From contig ADNK01003272.1 of assembly GCA_000320545.1 (NCBI GenBank), positions 1 through 46,223 on the forward strand: a stretch of DNA of 46,223 nucleotides, in the 5' to 3' direction. This DNA is from Bigelowiella natans CCMP2755. Taxonomy: Eukaryota; Cercozoa; Chlorarachniophyceae. Shown here one piece after another: positions 13,546 to 24,069 of the stretch (positions are counted from its first letter, which is position 1; the number at the start of each line of letters is the position of its first letter). The notes below the pieces were generated by a model. It searched no databases. It saw only the letters and a program-made list of their open reading frames with translations, and was not told where the DNA came from. A program made the translations under genes and the position numbers.

Positions 13546-14916
13546 TATCATCAGCATATGCTGCTGCTAGTACCTATCAGCAATGCTTTGAAGTAGATTC
13601 TTGGATGGAATCAGTGTTTCATTGTCACGCAAACCGTTCTTCCCATCGACTCCAAGATACAACTCCTACAAAAGATCATCACGGCAACCACGAATCAAAT
13701 CATCGATCATTCACAACGATATAAAGAAGGAGGAGCAGCAGCAGCAGCAGCAGCAGGAGGAGGAGGAGGAGGAGGAGGAGGAGGAAAGGGAGGAAAGTGT
13801 GAGAACAAGGATTTTAAGAGCAGAAGGTGTTAGTGAGATGGTTGCTGCTGATATCATCATCAATCATCAATGATGGTGGATGATGATAAAATGAATAATA
13901 ATAATAATAATAAGTATGTATGTAAACACCCATATATTCATTCATTATCACCTGAAACTTGTCCTTAATCTCCTCAAAGGTATACTCGTTTTTCTTCTTG
14001 TTATCATCCTTTGATTTAAGGCTGACCAGACGCTGGGTAACTATCCAGTCGTTGTTGGCGTTTCCCGCATCTTTGACTGCTTGGATATCATCCATAGTAA
14101 CCTTTGCCCCAAACGCCTCTGCTGTAGCGATGATGGCATTGCGGTAGGAGCTGGACACCTCGGCCAGCACCCCATCCATATCAAAGAGCACACAAGAAGC
14201 AGAGCAACTGCCTGTTGTTGTTTTTGTTGTTAGTGTAGCTGTTTTTGTTATTGTTATTAGTGGTAATATCAATCATATTTTTTTATCAAATTCTGAAGAA
14301 AGCTACGACATACATGTCAAAGTGTATCAGTTTGCAGTAGTAGAAGTAGTAAGTTACGACATTATTATTATTATTATTAGTAGTAGTAGTAGTAGTAGCA
14401 ATGGTATAAGTAGCAGTGGTAAGGGTGGTGTGATTCTCTCTCTCTTCTTTCTGCTGTGTGATGTGATGCTCCTCTTCTTATTATATATTATCATGGATGT
14501 TATTAGTCACACTATTACTGTTTAAAGACTTTGGGACGTCCTCATATACCGTACCATCACCTCCGCCAACGGTCTTATTGTTATATGGGGGGGGGGGGAG
14601 AACAACAACTAAATTCATCATCGTGATTCCAATATAACCTTTTAACCAACCATCGTTACAAGCAGCAGTAAGATTAACAACATGAATATCACATCACATC
14701 GCTGCTATGATAAGATCAGCTCCTACTTGTAAAACTACTACTACTACTACTACCGCGACTACTACTACTTCCGATTTTGTTCATTAAGGATCATCCGTAC
14801 TCTCTTCCCCCTTTCTCTCTCCCTCCCCTTTTTCTTTCTCGTGCTATTTCTCGTCGTCCTTCTTCTGACTTTGTTATTGTATTGTATGTCCTTCCTCCTC
14901 CTCTCTAAACTCGCAG

Positions 14917-14952
<36 letters not shown>

Positions 14953-15113
14953 AATACGTCATTATGATATGTATAGACAACTGAGGTTCTTCGGTGTAAG
15001 ATAGTGTTGTACATCGTTGGCACCATCATCACCTTCTTCTTGTCGTCGTGTTTTCCTCCATTGATAGTCTTTTTCTTCCTTTTAGCAGCAGATTTAGAGT
15101 GCCCTTCCAACCC

Positions 15114-15146
<33 letters not shown>

Positions 15147-17208
15147 TAATATAATTATAATGAATAATGTCGTTTTGATGATGATGATGATGATGACCAC
15201 ACATGCACTAACCTTAATCTAATATCAATCAAATATCAACTAAAACTTTTGACATCCTTCCCGTTTTCTCTTTTCATCTTCCCCCTCCCCTCCTCTCCGT
15301 GTGTGCGTGTGTGTGTGTGCTGTGAGGCCATGTAGTGTAATCCTGTTAAATAACCAAAATTTAAGCGCTGTTGCTCTTTCTCTCCTACCCTCTCCCCTCT
15401 CTCTTACTATTATTATTATTATTATATTATATGGGTCTACTTATTAACCACCCACCCACCCTCAAGATTGGCCAAAGCAACGCAATCAGCCACGAGATCC
15501 TGGGCATCGGTGCGGACGGGTTCTGTAAGCTGATATACAATAATAATATTATTAATAATAATAATAAGACAGCCTTCAAACATCCAAAGATGAAGATTCT
15601 AAAAACAACTTCATCAACATCTTCAACCCATGTCTATTGCTAATGTGTTCTTCTAATATGACGGTGGTTTCTTGTTACCACAACAACAACAACAACAACC
15701 TGCATCCATGTACGCACACGCAGAAAACAGTGAACGGATAGTCCCCCAGTGTATCTAGCTGTTCTTCCAGTAGGAAGTGTGTGGTTGGGTCCTGCACCGT
15801 AGTCACCAAGAACCTCAGCAGCATGTGTGCCGATGAACAGAGCGCCTAATAGATGATGATGATCATGATGATGATCATTGAATTTGATAGATACCCTACT
15901 TCTCTATTTCCCAACCGACGACAAATTTACTCTTCCTCTTCCTCTGCTTCTTCTTCTTCTTCTTCTTCTTCATCTTCATCTTCCTCTATAACCTCCCCGT
16001 CAACCACTCCCAGATTACAGTACAGCCCCCAATCACACTAGGAGGGGAGGAGGAGGACACCATATGGTGAAACACCAAACCCCAAAACGAAGGAGGATTT
16101 ACGAGCAACAACATCATAATCTCCACATGATCATCATGGTGTTCTTGTCTCCCTCTCTCCCCCCCCTCCCCCCCCTCTCCACTATACCATAATGATTGAG
16201 CTTGGCAGCTACATCTTCGCAGTTATGGGTCAAGATTTCCAGGTGCTCGGGTGCAAGGAAATCGGCGGTTTCAATGGCCTCCTCCATCGTATCACACACT
16301 ACCACGAAGCCGTTGTTCAACATAGATTTTGTTGCTGTCGCCTGCCAAATGGTGTATTACATCATCAACAACATAAACATGCATGCCAAATGTGCTACTG
16401 CTACATTGAGGAGGAGGAGGAGGAGGAGGAGGAGGAGGAGGAGGAGGAGGAGGAGGAGGAGGAGGATGAGGAGGAAATAAGAAGAAAGAAGTTTGATGTG
16501 ATGATGATGGGTAAGAGCAAAATAGTAGCCGATGATGATCACCGAAAGAGAATCATAATTTAAATCCAGCTTTCTCGCTTCTTCTTCTTCTTCTTCTTCT
16601 TCTTCTTCTTCTTCTTCTTCTTTTCTTCTGTCTTATCAAATCCTCCCTTCCTGTAGTAATATTCTTCTTCTTCTTCTCTAACTACTGCAATTCCTTATCT
16701 CCATACCCGTAATACCTTTGTTCCTAGGACATGTAGTTGTTTTGTGAGCTCCTTCTCAACAAGGGGAACAAGCTCTTCACAGGTGGTGACAAGCATAGGC
16801 ACAGCCACAACATCATGCTCGGCCTGTGCGAGAAGATCAGCAGCGACGACATCTGGCTTAGCAGAATCATCTGCCAAAACGAGCAGCTCGGAAGGCCCTG
16901 CGAGCATGTCTATGGCGCACTTGCCAGCCACTAATTGCTTTGCAGCAGTCACCCACTGATGATAATGATGATGGAGGTGCAGTTAATAAGTGGTAGTTTC
17001 AACAACAATGACAAAGATGAAGATGATGATTGTCTATGATAGTGATGTAATGTTTATGCAAAGATCCACCAATTGTGAATGCTATTAGGTGTCTACAGTG
17101 ATAGTGATGTAAGAAGATAGAGTTCGGTGATAGAGATGGAAGAGGATACAGCGAGGGGAGAAGAGGGTGCCACCATAAGAGCGACAAAGAGGGGGGCAAG
17201 TGAGATGT

Positions 17209-17239
<31 letters not shown>

Positions 17240-18023
17240 GGATGTCAAGAACAACGACAGGTGTAATATCAAATAACAGCACTTCCATTTCAATGCTACC
17301 TCCTTGCTATCTTTCTAATTACGTCGTCGTCATGGCATGTGTCTCCTCTTTTTCTTCTTTTATTATAGTTGCTGTTGTTGCGTCTACTACCTGACTTCCT
17401 GGACCAACGATTGCATCACAAGCTGGAATATCCCCTGCCCCATAAGCGAGAGCTGCTATTGCCTGAGCACCGCCGATACAGAGCAAGAAATCCGCCCCAG
17501 CAACGTGTGCTGCAGCCTTGGTCACCTCAGCAGGTCGAGGTGAAGCTACCCATACCTCCTTCACGCCGGCACAGCGTGCTGTTACTGCAGTCATCAAAAC
17601 TGAGGAAGGTAGTGGAAAGCGTCCACCCGGAGCATAGCACCCAGCTCTCTCAACTGGGGAGACCTTCTGCCAGGCAAAACCACCAGGAATGGGCGTTTTG
17701 AAATCTCGAATAGAGCCCCTTTGTGCGTTTGCGAAGTGCTCAATCCTCTTAGCTACACGAGTAAGAACATTTTGTTGGTCTTTGGGGAGGGAGTCGAAGG
17801 AAGCTTTGAGTGCCTTCTTGTCAAGTATGTGAGGTTGTCCCTCCTTCAAGTCGCCGAATCTAATCGCATAGTCTAGAAGTGCTTTCTCGCCGTTCTGCTT
17901 AACGTTGTCAACGATTAATGATGCTTTCTCGCGCACCTTGGGATCTACAACGTCGCGAGTTTTTGGAAGGTCATTCCTTTGCAGGCGAGGAAGCCTCACC
18001 TCGGTAATAACGCCGTTGCTCAT
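11315..18023 (-). CDS. Trifunctional histidine biosynthesis enzyme: histidinol dehydrogenase - HAD phosphatase - imidazoleglycerol-phosphate dehydratase
   Basis: Fifteen phased exons give about 912 residues. Exons: 17391-18023, 16716-16955, 16188-16341, 15700-15845, 15460-15529, 15033-15112, 14513-14573, 13952-14211, 13574-13665, 13400-13495, 13189-13231, 12630 (or 12626)-12992, 11998-12345, 11633-11730 and 11315-11365. Residues 1-425 are histidinol dehydrogenase, which oxidises histidinol to histidine with NAD. Residues about 468-705 are a HAD phosphatase with all four motifs. Residues about 720-912 are imidazoleglycerol-phosphate dehydratase, with the HVDxHHxxED and [11 protein letters not shown] motifs and the PSTKGVL end. 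The start ATG opens directly into the HisD N-terminus with no visible targeting peptide. Introns carry long (TCA)n, (CT)n, (CA)n and (GAG)n tracts. One base appears to be missing in the IGPD core near 12333; see findings. Assignment of all three domains is firm. Phosphatase specificity is inferred. Confidence 0.92.
12441..12491. repeat. (GA)n followed by a G-run
   Basis: Simple repeat inside the intron between exons 12 and 13 of the histidine fusion gene. It consists of about 16 GA units followed by a run of about 18 G. A (CA)n tract at 12519-12552 and a (TCC)n tract at 12593-12620 lie in the same intron. Confidence 0.9.
12750..14211 (-). other. HAD-superfamily phosphatase domain, candidate histidinol-phosphatase
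   Basis: The HAD motifs are all present: DMDGVL (nucleophile Asp472 and Asp474), IVTGRP with the motif II Thr, a Lys in PAKPAAEP, and IGDTVDDM with the acidic motif IV. A helical cap of about 90 residues lies between motifs I and II, which indicates subfamily IA. This differs from the N-terminal HAD domain of E. coli HisB, where the cap is not of this type. Its position between HDH and IGPD suggests histidinol-phosphate as substrate. This is inference from fusion, not from substrate residues. Confidence 0.8.
15033..18023 (-). other. Histidinol dehydrogenase domain (HisD-like), exons 1-6
   Basis: About 441 residues, close to the usual bacterial HisD length of about 430. The zinc and catalytic positions known from E. 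coli HisD are visible: Gln255 and His258 in AQAEHD, the Glu323-His324 pair in APEHLE, Asp357 in GDYGAGPNH, and His419 near the C-terminus. The domain ends in a lysine-rich linker of about 25 residues. It is therefore likely to be active for the last two oxidation steps. Confidence 0.92.
16408..16621. repeat. (GAG)n and (TTC)n trinucleotide tracts
   Basis: Long purine tract (GAG)n at about 16408-16466 and pyrimidine tract (TTC)n at about 16579-16621, both within the intron between exons 2 and 3 of the histidine fusion gene. They are opposite-strand mirror-type repeats about 110 bp apart. Confidence 0.9.
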
Positions 18024-19150
18024 AAGAGATTTTCAATAAATATACTTCTTCCCTGATAAATACGAGAAAGGCACAGGATCATCATTTGCTGCGCATAGCA
18101 TAGGGCTGAAAGTTCATCTTTATGTCACGAATGCTAATTGACACGCGCCCCTTTTCCCCCCCACCCCCTCGTGTGGTTAAGTTTCATCCGTATTCTAACG
18201 AATCCCCCGCTGCTAACCCTAAATTAATGTTTCGAATTTGTTGAACACGCATAGTTATCCCTGTAACACCCCCCTCGATCTCCCAAGCTTCAATCGGACC
18301 CCCCCACTTTGTTTGCACACCTTCAATCCTCGACGAGGTGCTGCAAACTGCTGCGAACCAGATAAAAATTGTTACGCAAATTCTAATGTGTTCTTGATCT
18401 GCGACAATATAAAATTTTGATATTATGAGTAAATACGGGATCGTAAGGCAAAGTTACCAAAATATCGGGAGAAAAATGCCTGTCAAGCTACGCAGCCTGT
18501 TACTGGCGTATTAATTACGTGAATAGGATTCAAATTTATCTTGCGCCATGACATTTTTCACCGTTTCTTGATACTGTCGGTTGATAACTCGAGAAAATCT
18601 CGGAATCTCCAATAAGCTCGGCTATGGAAATTTCGGGGAAGGCACACGGTAGTTGTGGTGGGGATTCTGGGATCGTATCGTTAGAAAATAATCCATTGAT
18701 AAAATATGCTAATATCTAGAGAACACCTTGATGTTGTTGATTCCGCACTTGGGCAGTAGCTTGAATGTCGTCGTCAAAATCGATGATGGGTAGTAATCGT
18801 TAATAATATGACAGCATAGGAGGAAACCTTCTATTATTGTTATTATTGTCATTGTTGAACGTAATCTTACTAATATTTATCGAATAGACATCTGAAGAGA
18901 ATTTACTGTTCTGTGGCCGAATTCTCGAGAATTCCTCTGTCCTACCCTCCTCTCACAAGATCTGTTCCCAAGAGGTGAGTATGTGATTCATTCACATAAT
19001 CGATGGTGCTGCCGCTACTTCTATCGAAAACCTTTTAGCTATCATAATAAAATACAACTATTCATGTGCTAGTTATGAATACATTATTACTTTCTACGAA
19101 AGTAACCGTGATCATTTGACAACGACGGGGGACTACATTGGAGAAAGGGC
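18024..19150. promoter_or_regulatory. Divergent intergenic region between the histidine fusion gene and MED31
   Basis: The two genes are transcribed away from each other and share about 1.1 kb. A segment ending at 18974 with a strong donor (gtgagt) lies upstream of the MED31 ATG and is probably a 5' untranslated exon. It includes a perfect 16-bp palindrome at 18919-18934 (GAATTCTC and its complement). No TATA box can be assigned with confidence. Confidence 0.45.
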
Positions 19151-20827
19151 ATGGAAGTTGAGACTCCGTCCAATGTTCGGCGACATCAGGATGGGTAAGT
19201 TAGCTATACGCATTTAATATGCTTTGCGATGTGAACAGAATATTTTGGATTTGGAGTAAGCTTGCATTCTGAGAGGAGCAACTCTGGCACGTGTGTAATG
19301 ACTTTTAAACTATTTTCATATTTCAGGCCAGACCAATCCTCGCCAAGTATGCTACGACTTATGCCCCCTCCCCCCCCCCCCCCCTTTCGACTATATCTGA
19401 GTCATTTCTGACAATATTTACTCGATATGATCATTGACATGCAGTGACACGATGCAGGTGGATGTAGAAGCAATTTTGACTCGACCCATTCTCTATCTTT
19501 CGATTTCAGATGTTGAGAATCTGCCCAAGATTCCGAATAGGGATAAAATTGTGGAGCTTATGAAGGATAGCAGGTAAGTATTCTTTCTCGCAGAGACCGA
19601 AATTATAATATAAGTTACAACTTTTTACGTGAAATTTCATGTTTTTTAAGGAAAAGATTCCTGCTCGAGCTAGAATTTGTGGAGCTGCTGGCTAGCCCTT
19701 TATATTTAGAGCGTAAGTAGTGCACACTTTAGAGATGGGATTGATGTTGGATCGATTAACGCTATCAATCCTGGTGATATTTGTCTCAGGCCTAGCAAAA
19801 TTAAAATACTTTTCCGACCCCCGTTTCATACGGTGAGAATCAATGTATTATTCTTCTCAAATTTTTGAATTTGGTGAGAAGATTCCGTGGGCAGGCAACA
19901 GATTCTGAACCGTTCTTATCTCAACAATTGGATAATAGGTACCTGGAATATCTGAATTATTGGAGAAAGCCACAATATATCAAGTTTATCAGGTCTTACG
20001 ATTAGGAGCATATTAGAACTAATTAAATGCTTCCTTTTCGGTCACCACTGATCTAATCTAATTTAATTTCTACCGCATCATCATCATAAAGTTATCCGTA
20101 CTGCCTCTACTTTCTGGAGCTCTTGCAAAAAAAAGAGTTTCGTGATAAACTTGTCGACCCACAATACGTGGCGTTGTTGTATCATCAACAGGTAGTGGTA
20201 GTTAGTGGTGGTGGTGGTGTGTGAGACCATACTACTAGACTCAAGATACTTTCTCTCCAAACATTGTTGCCACTAAAATTAACTCTTAAATATAAACAGT
20301 ACCTTCATTGGAGACATCACAAACATCTTCGAATGCGCGAGGTAGCAAGGCTTTTTTAAATGCAGAAAGTCCTCAGAGATTAAATGATGCCTAATTCTTT
20401 AATGTTACGGCACCATGTCAACCTTTTTTTATCCTTTATTTCTGCAAAAAGTTGTATAAATCATTTTCCTCAATATTGTCATCATCATTTATTTTCATAT
20501 ATCCTGGTGCACAATATGCGAAGCTTGAATTCGAGCGCCAAAAAGAGGTAGGAGTGCCAGATTAAAATTCCTGTCTTTGTGCGATCAAAGCACACAAAAG
20601 CATAGAATATAAACATGTTTTTCATATAAGAGTGACGTGATTAACTGAATATGAAGGTCAATTTCAGTATCGATCAAATGAATTTTGTTTGACGGATTCG
20701 CGGAAATGCCCGCACTGCTAAAAATGAGTTTTATCATGTACTCATCCAGGAAAATAAAGGCGACAGCAATCCTACTGCTGCGACAGCAAACCAAAGTATG
20801 CCAGCTTTAGAACAAGTTTCTACTTAG
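19151..20827 (+). CDS. MED31: Mediator complex subunit 31 (MED31/Soh1)
   Basis: Ten phased exons: 19151-19194, 19327-19346, 19510-19573, 19651-19712, 19790-19832, 19939-19992, 20092-20191, 20300-20341, 20524-20547 and 20750-20827. They encode about 176 residues. MED31 is a small, highly conserved subunit of Mediator, which bridges activators and RNA polymerase II in the nucleus. The family core is clear: RFLLELEFVELLASPLYLE, then YLEYLNYWRKPQYIKFI, YPYCLYFLELLQ, and QQYLHWRHH. The protein has a short polar N-terminus and a polar C-terminal tail ending in VST. Two exons are only 20 and 24 bp, yet the phase closes exactly. Longer than the human protein (131 residues) because of the tails. Confidence 0.95.
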
Positions 20828-21529
20828 AAGGGGCTTTTTTTAAATACCTTTTGAAAAAATCAATCACCCAAAATACGGTTAGCTATCGACATAGCTGTAG
20901 TAATAAAAATAATGGTCATTAGCGTGCACGTGCAAGCATGCATGTCAAATCGTATCCGAGATCTCAATTATCTCATGTGGACCATGCTAAGAGACGAGCC
21001 ATGTTGTATACACATTTACATGTATCATATAAACCAGTTTTGCTTAATCTAGTAATGGCTGTTATACGCTGCACGAGGCATCGCAATAACAACAAAGCGA
21101 ACGTATAGAGTAGTGCACCGCTGGACGAGCAGCATTTGTAGTACGTTCATGGGCGCACATGCACATGTGCACGACCAGCCTACACACCATGAAGCTGAGA
21201 CTACATCGGTAGCTAGTGCATAAGCAGCAACAATCTCTACATATAAATGAATATGTTTTCGTGAAAAATCTTCGCGTGCATTTTTTTCCATCGCGCATAG
21301 GCCGGTAGCTTCGCGCAAGCTGGGAACGATTATTTGCACTGTACGAGCTACACAGTCTTACATGCATGTCAAGTGTGGAGCAAAATGGGATTGATTTCTA
21401 AAGCTTGTCTCAATAGCCTGCAAACTGCGCATGTTTCAATCGCATATAACTGTAACATAACATTGAACTAATACACTCTATCTAGATATATAGATACTGC
21501 TGCAGCTTTAGATATTTTGGCTCCGTTTG
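20828..21529. other. Intergenic region
   Basis: No gene can be supported. Open frames on the minus strand at 21049-21367 lack splice sites or recognisable motifs. The stretch is rich in words such as tgcatgc, gcacgtgc and tgcgcg. It is the shared 3' side of two convergent genes. Confidence 0.5.
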
Positions 21530-22066
21530 CTATTGCGCACGTGTACATGCTATAAACGTAGGCCCACGTTTGTGTAAAACTAAGAAAATATCGGCGAGTA
21601 TCGTCGTGTTGCGGGGGCAGTCATGGAGTTTATGAGCGCGCCCCACACCAGACCGGACAGTCTTTTTTGGTACTCTAAGAAACACAAAAACTGTCATAAA
21701 ACTTGAAAATGATAGTGTGGCTAGTGACACCTTATTCTTTCTGAACCCACTTGAGTTGCACCAGAGAATTAAATTTCTCCGAATCCCCTTCTTGATGCTG
21801 GTAGCTGCATGGCGATGAGCACCAAGGTGCAGCAGAGCAACTCCTGGTTCGTGTTGCACATATTTCTCTTCGTAAGAGTAAGGAGGTACCTGTTGTATAT
21901 TTGGTGTGTGCTTTATCAGCTTTGCCCTCCTTGCGATAACATCTTGAAATACTCATAACTCTGCCATTTAGATCCCGCAATACAGAAAATTGTGTTTGAA
22001 GAGAAACATCGGCCTTGATTCGTTCTTATTTTCTACTTATTTTCGGCTCATTGTCACAAATCAATG

Positions 22067-22140
<74 letters not shown>

Positions 22141-23624
22141 TTTATTTATATAAAGTCAGATAACCACCTCTCTACAATTTGAGCATCGCACACCCCCGAA
22201 GTAAAGATCTCCGCCTTGGAACTGTCTTCCCAAGCAGAGGTTTAAAGTGATTTCTAATGTTTAGCAATAACATCTTAGTCACAGGAATGCAGCTCTCTCT
22301 ATATCCTTTGGTATTTCTGAAAGTTTCGTGTTACCAGAATCGTCTCGATGGAAGTCAAGATTTGTGTCCTTTCCGGGTTCGTATTCGACTGTTATTTACA
22401 TTCAATGATCAGATATTGGCTTCGTATTCGACTGTTATTTGCATTCAATGATCAGATATTGAGCAACTCGCCGCTCAAATGTTACTTTAGCTTCAACTTA
22501 ACCCAGAAATCCATGATGTGAGTCAAGACCGTATTTCTTGGCAAACTCAGGACGAAATAGGCGATTGGCTAATGGCTGAATCACTGAAGAGACTAGATCT
22601 GAAAGCGCCTGGTTTTTGAAAACGTGAAAAATAATAACTCCCTGTGATTTTTCAACTTAGCTATTTTCAATTGCTGATTTGATCGTCACCGTTTTGAAGC
22701 CAAAATGATCTAGAATTGCGCCATAGTTGTTCATTGAGTTAGGCCTAACAATTTGATGACCTGCTTTCTTACACCAGTCTTGAAAATATGCTACCTGAAA
22801 AATAAATCCAGACTGGTTAGCTACCAAACTGTCTGTTCCCCCAATCTCTGAGCATTTTTATCACCTCAGTAAGCAGTCTACATGCAAACTTTTCTTCAAG
22901 CATTGGGAAACGAAATACGCCATCTAAAACTTCTTCCAGAGGCTACTCAACAAAAAAACGACATTTATTGAGCGATGGTATCAATCCATTTGTTTGGAGG
23001 GAAATTCAATACTTTCAGGATTTCCCCTTTCAGCTCCGTATGGTCCTTCTTTAGATACTCCAAAATTGAGAGAAACCTCTGCGTACAATATTATACATCA
23101 TAATTTCACGAACCATGTAAATATCACCACCAATATTACTAGCACTGTGTTGTCTGTAAGAGAGAGGCTGATATGTTTACTACACCGACATAGTCGAATT
23201 TCCATTTCTTTAGATCATATAGCTCTAAGTCCTTTGGTTTGAATTTCTTCAGAGCTGCTTCAAGATAGGAGTCGTATACATTCTGTCTCTGCGTTTGGAT
23301 CATTACATAGAAATACACGCATACACAAATTGAATGCCGAACGAGTCATTTGCATGGACTACGACTTTTAGCGAACCTCCTTCTCGGCTCTGACTTCAGC
23401 TATGTATCGTAGTAGCTTTTCCTCTTTTTCCTAAGTAATGAATAAATGAAACAATACATTGCACTAGTACACTCTTTGAAAAAATGATTGGTCAAGTGTT
23501 AATCAATGACCTCAAGACAGAGAGATCGGTAGTATGGATAACTTTCCTCCAACTTGGCTATTTCTCTTAGTTCATCTTTCGTTAAGTCTTCGAGACAAAG
23601 TTTTTTCTTTGTTTGCGCTGCCAT
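21530..23624 (-). CDS. 2-oxoglutarate/Fe(II) dioxygenase, OGFOD2/ICU11-like
   Basis: Ten phased exons: 23511-23624, 23377-23430, 23184-23288, 23013-23078, 22865-22942, 22690-22794, 22503-22608, 22335-22388, 22168-22253 and 21530-21889. They encode about 375 residues. The family signature RPNSMNNYGAILD is present. The iron site is His and Asp in HRDDS plus a distal His in LGAHRHAATS, followed by an Arg in GIRRN that would bind 2-oxoglutarate. The match in motif order is to human OGFOD2 and Arabidopsis ICU11/CP2, putative hydroxylases or demethylases. The N-terminal 100 residues are helical and charged, without a signal peptide. The last 60 residues after about 21710 look unlike the family and may be readthrough into an unrecognised intron. 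A 43-bp tandem duplication covers the exon 8 acceptor. Confidence 0.88.
22069..22137. repeat. (TA)n(TG)n compound microsatellite
   Basis: About 19 TA units followed by about 15 TG units, lying in the last intron of the dioxygenase gene. It is one of the few long microsatellites in the 18-42 kb part of the window. Confidence 0.9.
22378..22463. repeat. 43-bp tandem duplication across an intron 3' splice site
   Basis: Two adjacent 43-bp copies (22378-22420 and 22421-22463) differ at about two positions by eye. Each copy includes, on the minus strand, the acceptor aaataacag followed by TCGAATACGAA. Only the copy nearer the exon 8 body leads into the conserved iron-binding segment. Use of the other acceptor gives a stop codon after a few codons. 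Confidence 0.9.
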
Positions 23625-24069
23625 GTGTTATCTGATTCTAGTTATTACTGTAGATCTAAGGAAGGTGGGGGATGGTGTAATATATAGTAGATCTAGTGGG
23701 AAATTTCTTAGAATGTTGGTTTACGAGTAGTTGCCGGCCCAATCCTTCTCCGTTCCGAATCAACCGAGTGCGCAAACAGCGTGGGCGATTTGTTACCAGC
23801 GACAAATTAATTTGGGAAACCTATTCATGTAAAATAGTGACGATTTTATGCATGCGACATCAACTATGTGGCTACTACGTAGACAGTGATTTGCATGAGT
23901 CTCGTTTAGGAGAAATAGGCTTGATTTTGCCGTTATGTGATAAATTTACGATAAGATCACACTTTGCAAGTACTCACAGACGATCACTTTTCAGTATCCC
24001 ACTCCTCGTTCACCGCAGCGGTAGTAGCACGCCGATCAACTCTTCTACTATTAAGAAGAGGAGAAGAAG
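23625..24069. promoter_or_regulatory. Divergent intergenic region
   Basis: 445 bp between the start codons of the dioxygenase gene (minus) and the ankyrin gene (plus). It must hold both promoters. An open frame at 23696-24073 on the plus strand overlaps the ankyrin ATG but has no recognisable features and is more likely 5' leader. Confidence 0.4.

Noticed and set aside
16100-17400. Plus-strand frames opposite the HDH exons
   Set aside because: They complement exons that hold the zinc and catalytic motifs of histidinol dehydrogenase on the minus strand.
21049-21367. Cys-rich minus-strand frames
   Set aside because: They overlap in two frames and are built on tgcacg/gcatgc words; there are no conserved motifs and the region lies between convergent gene ends.
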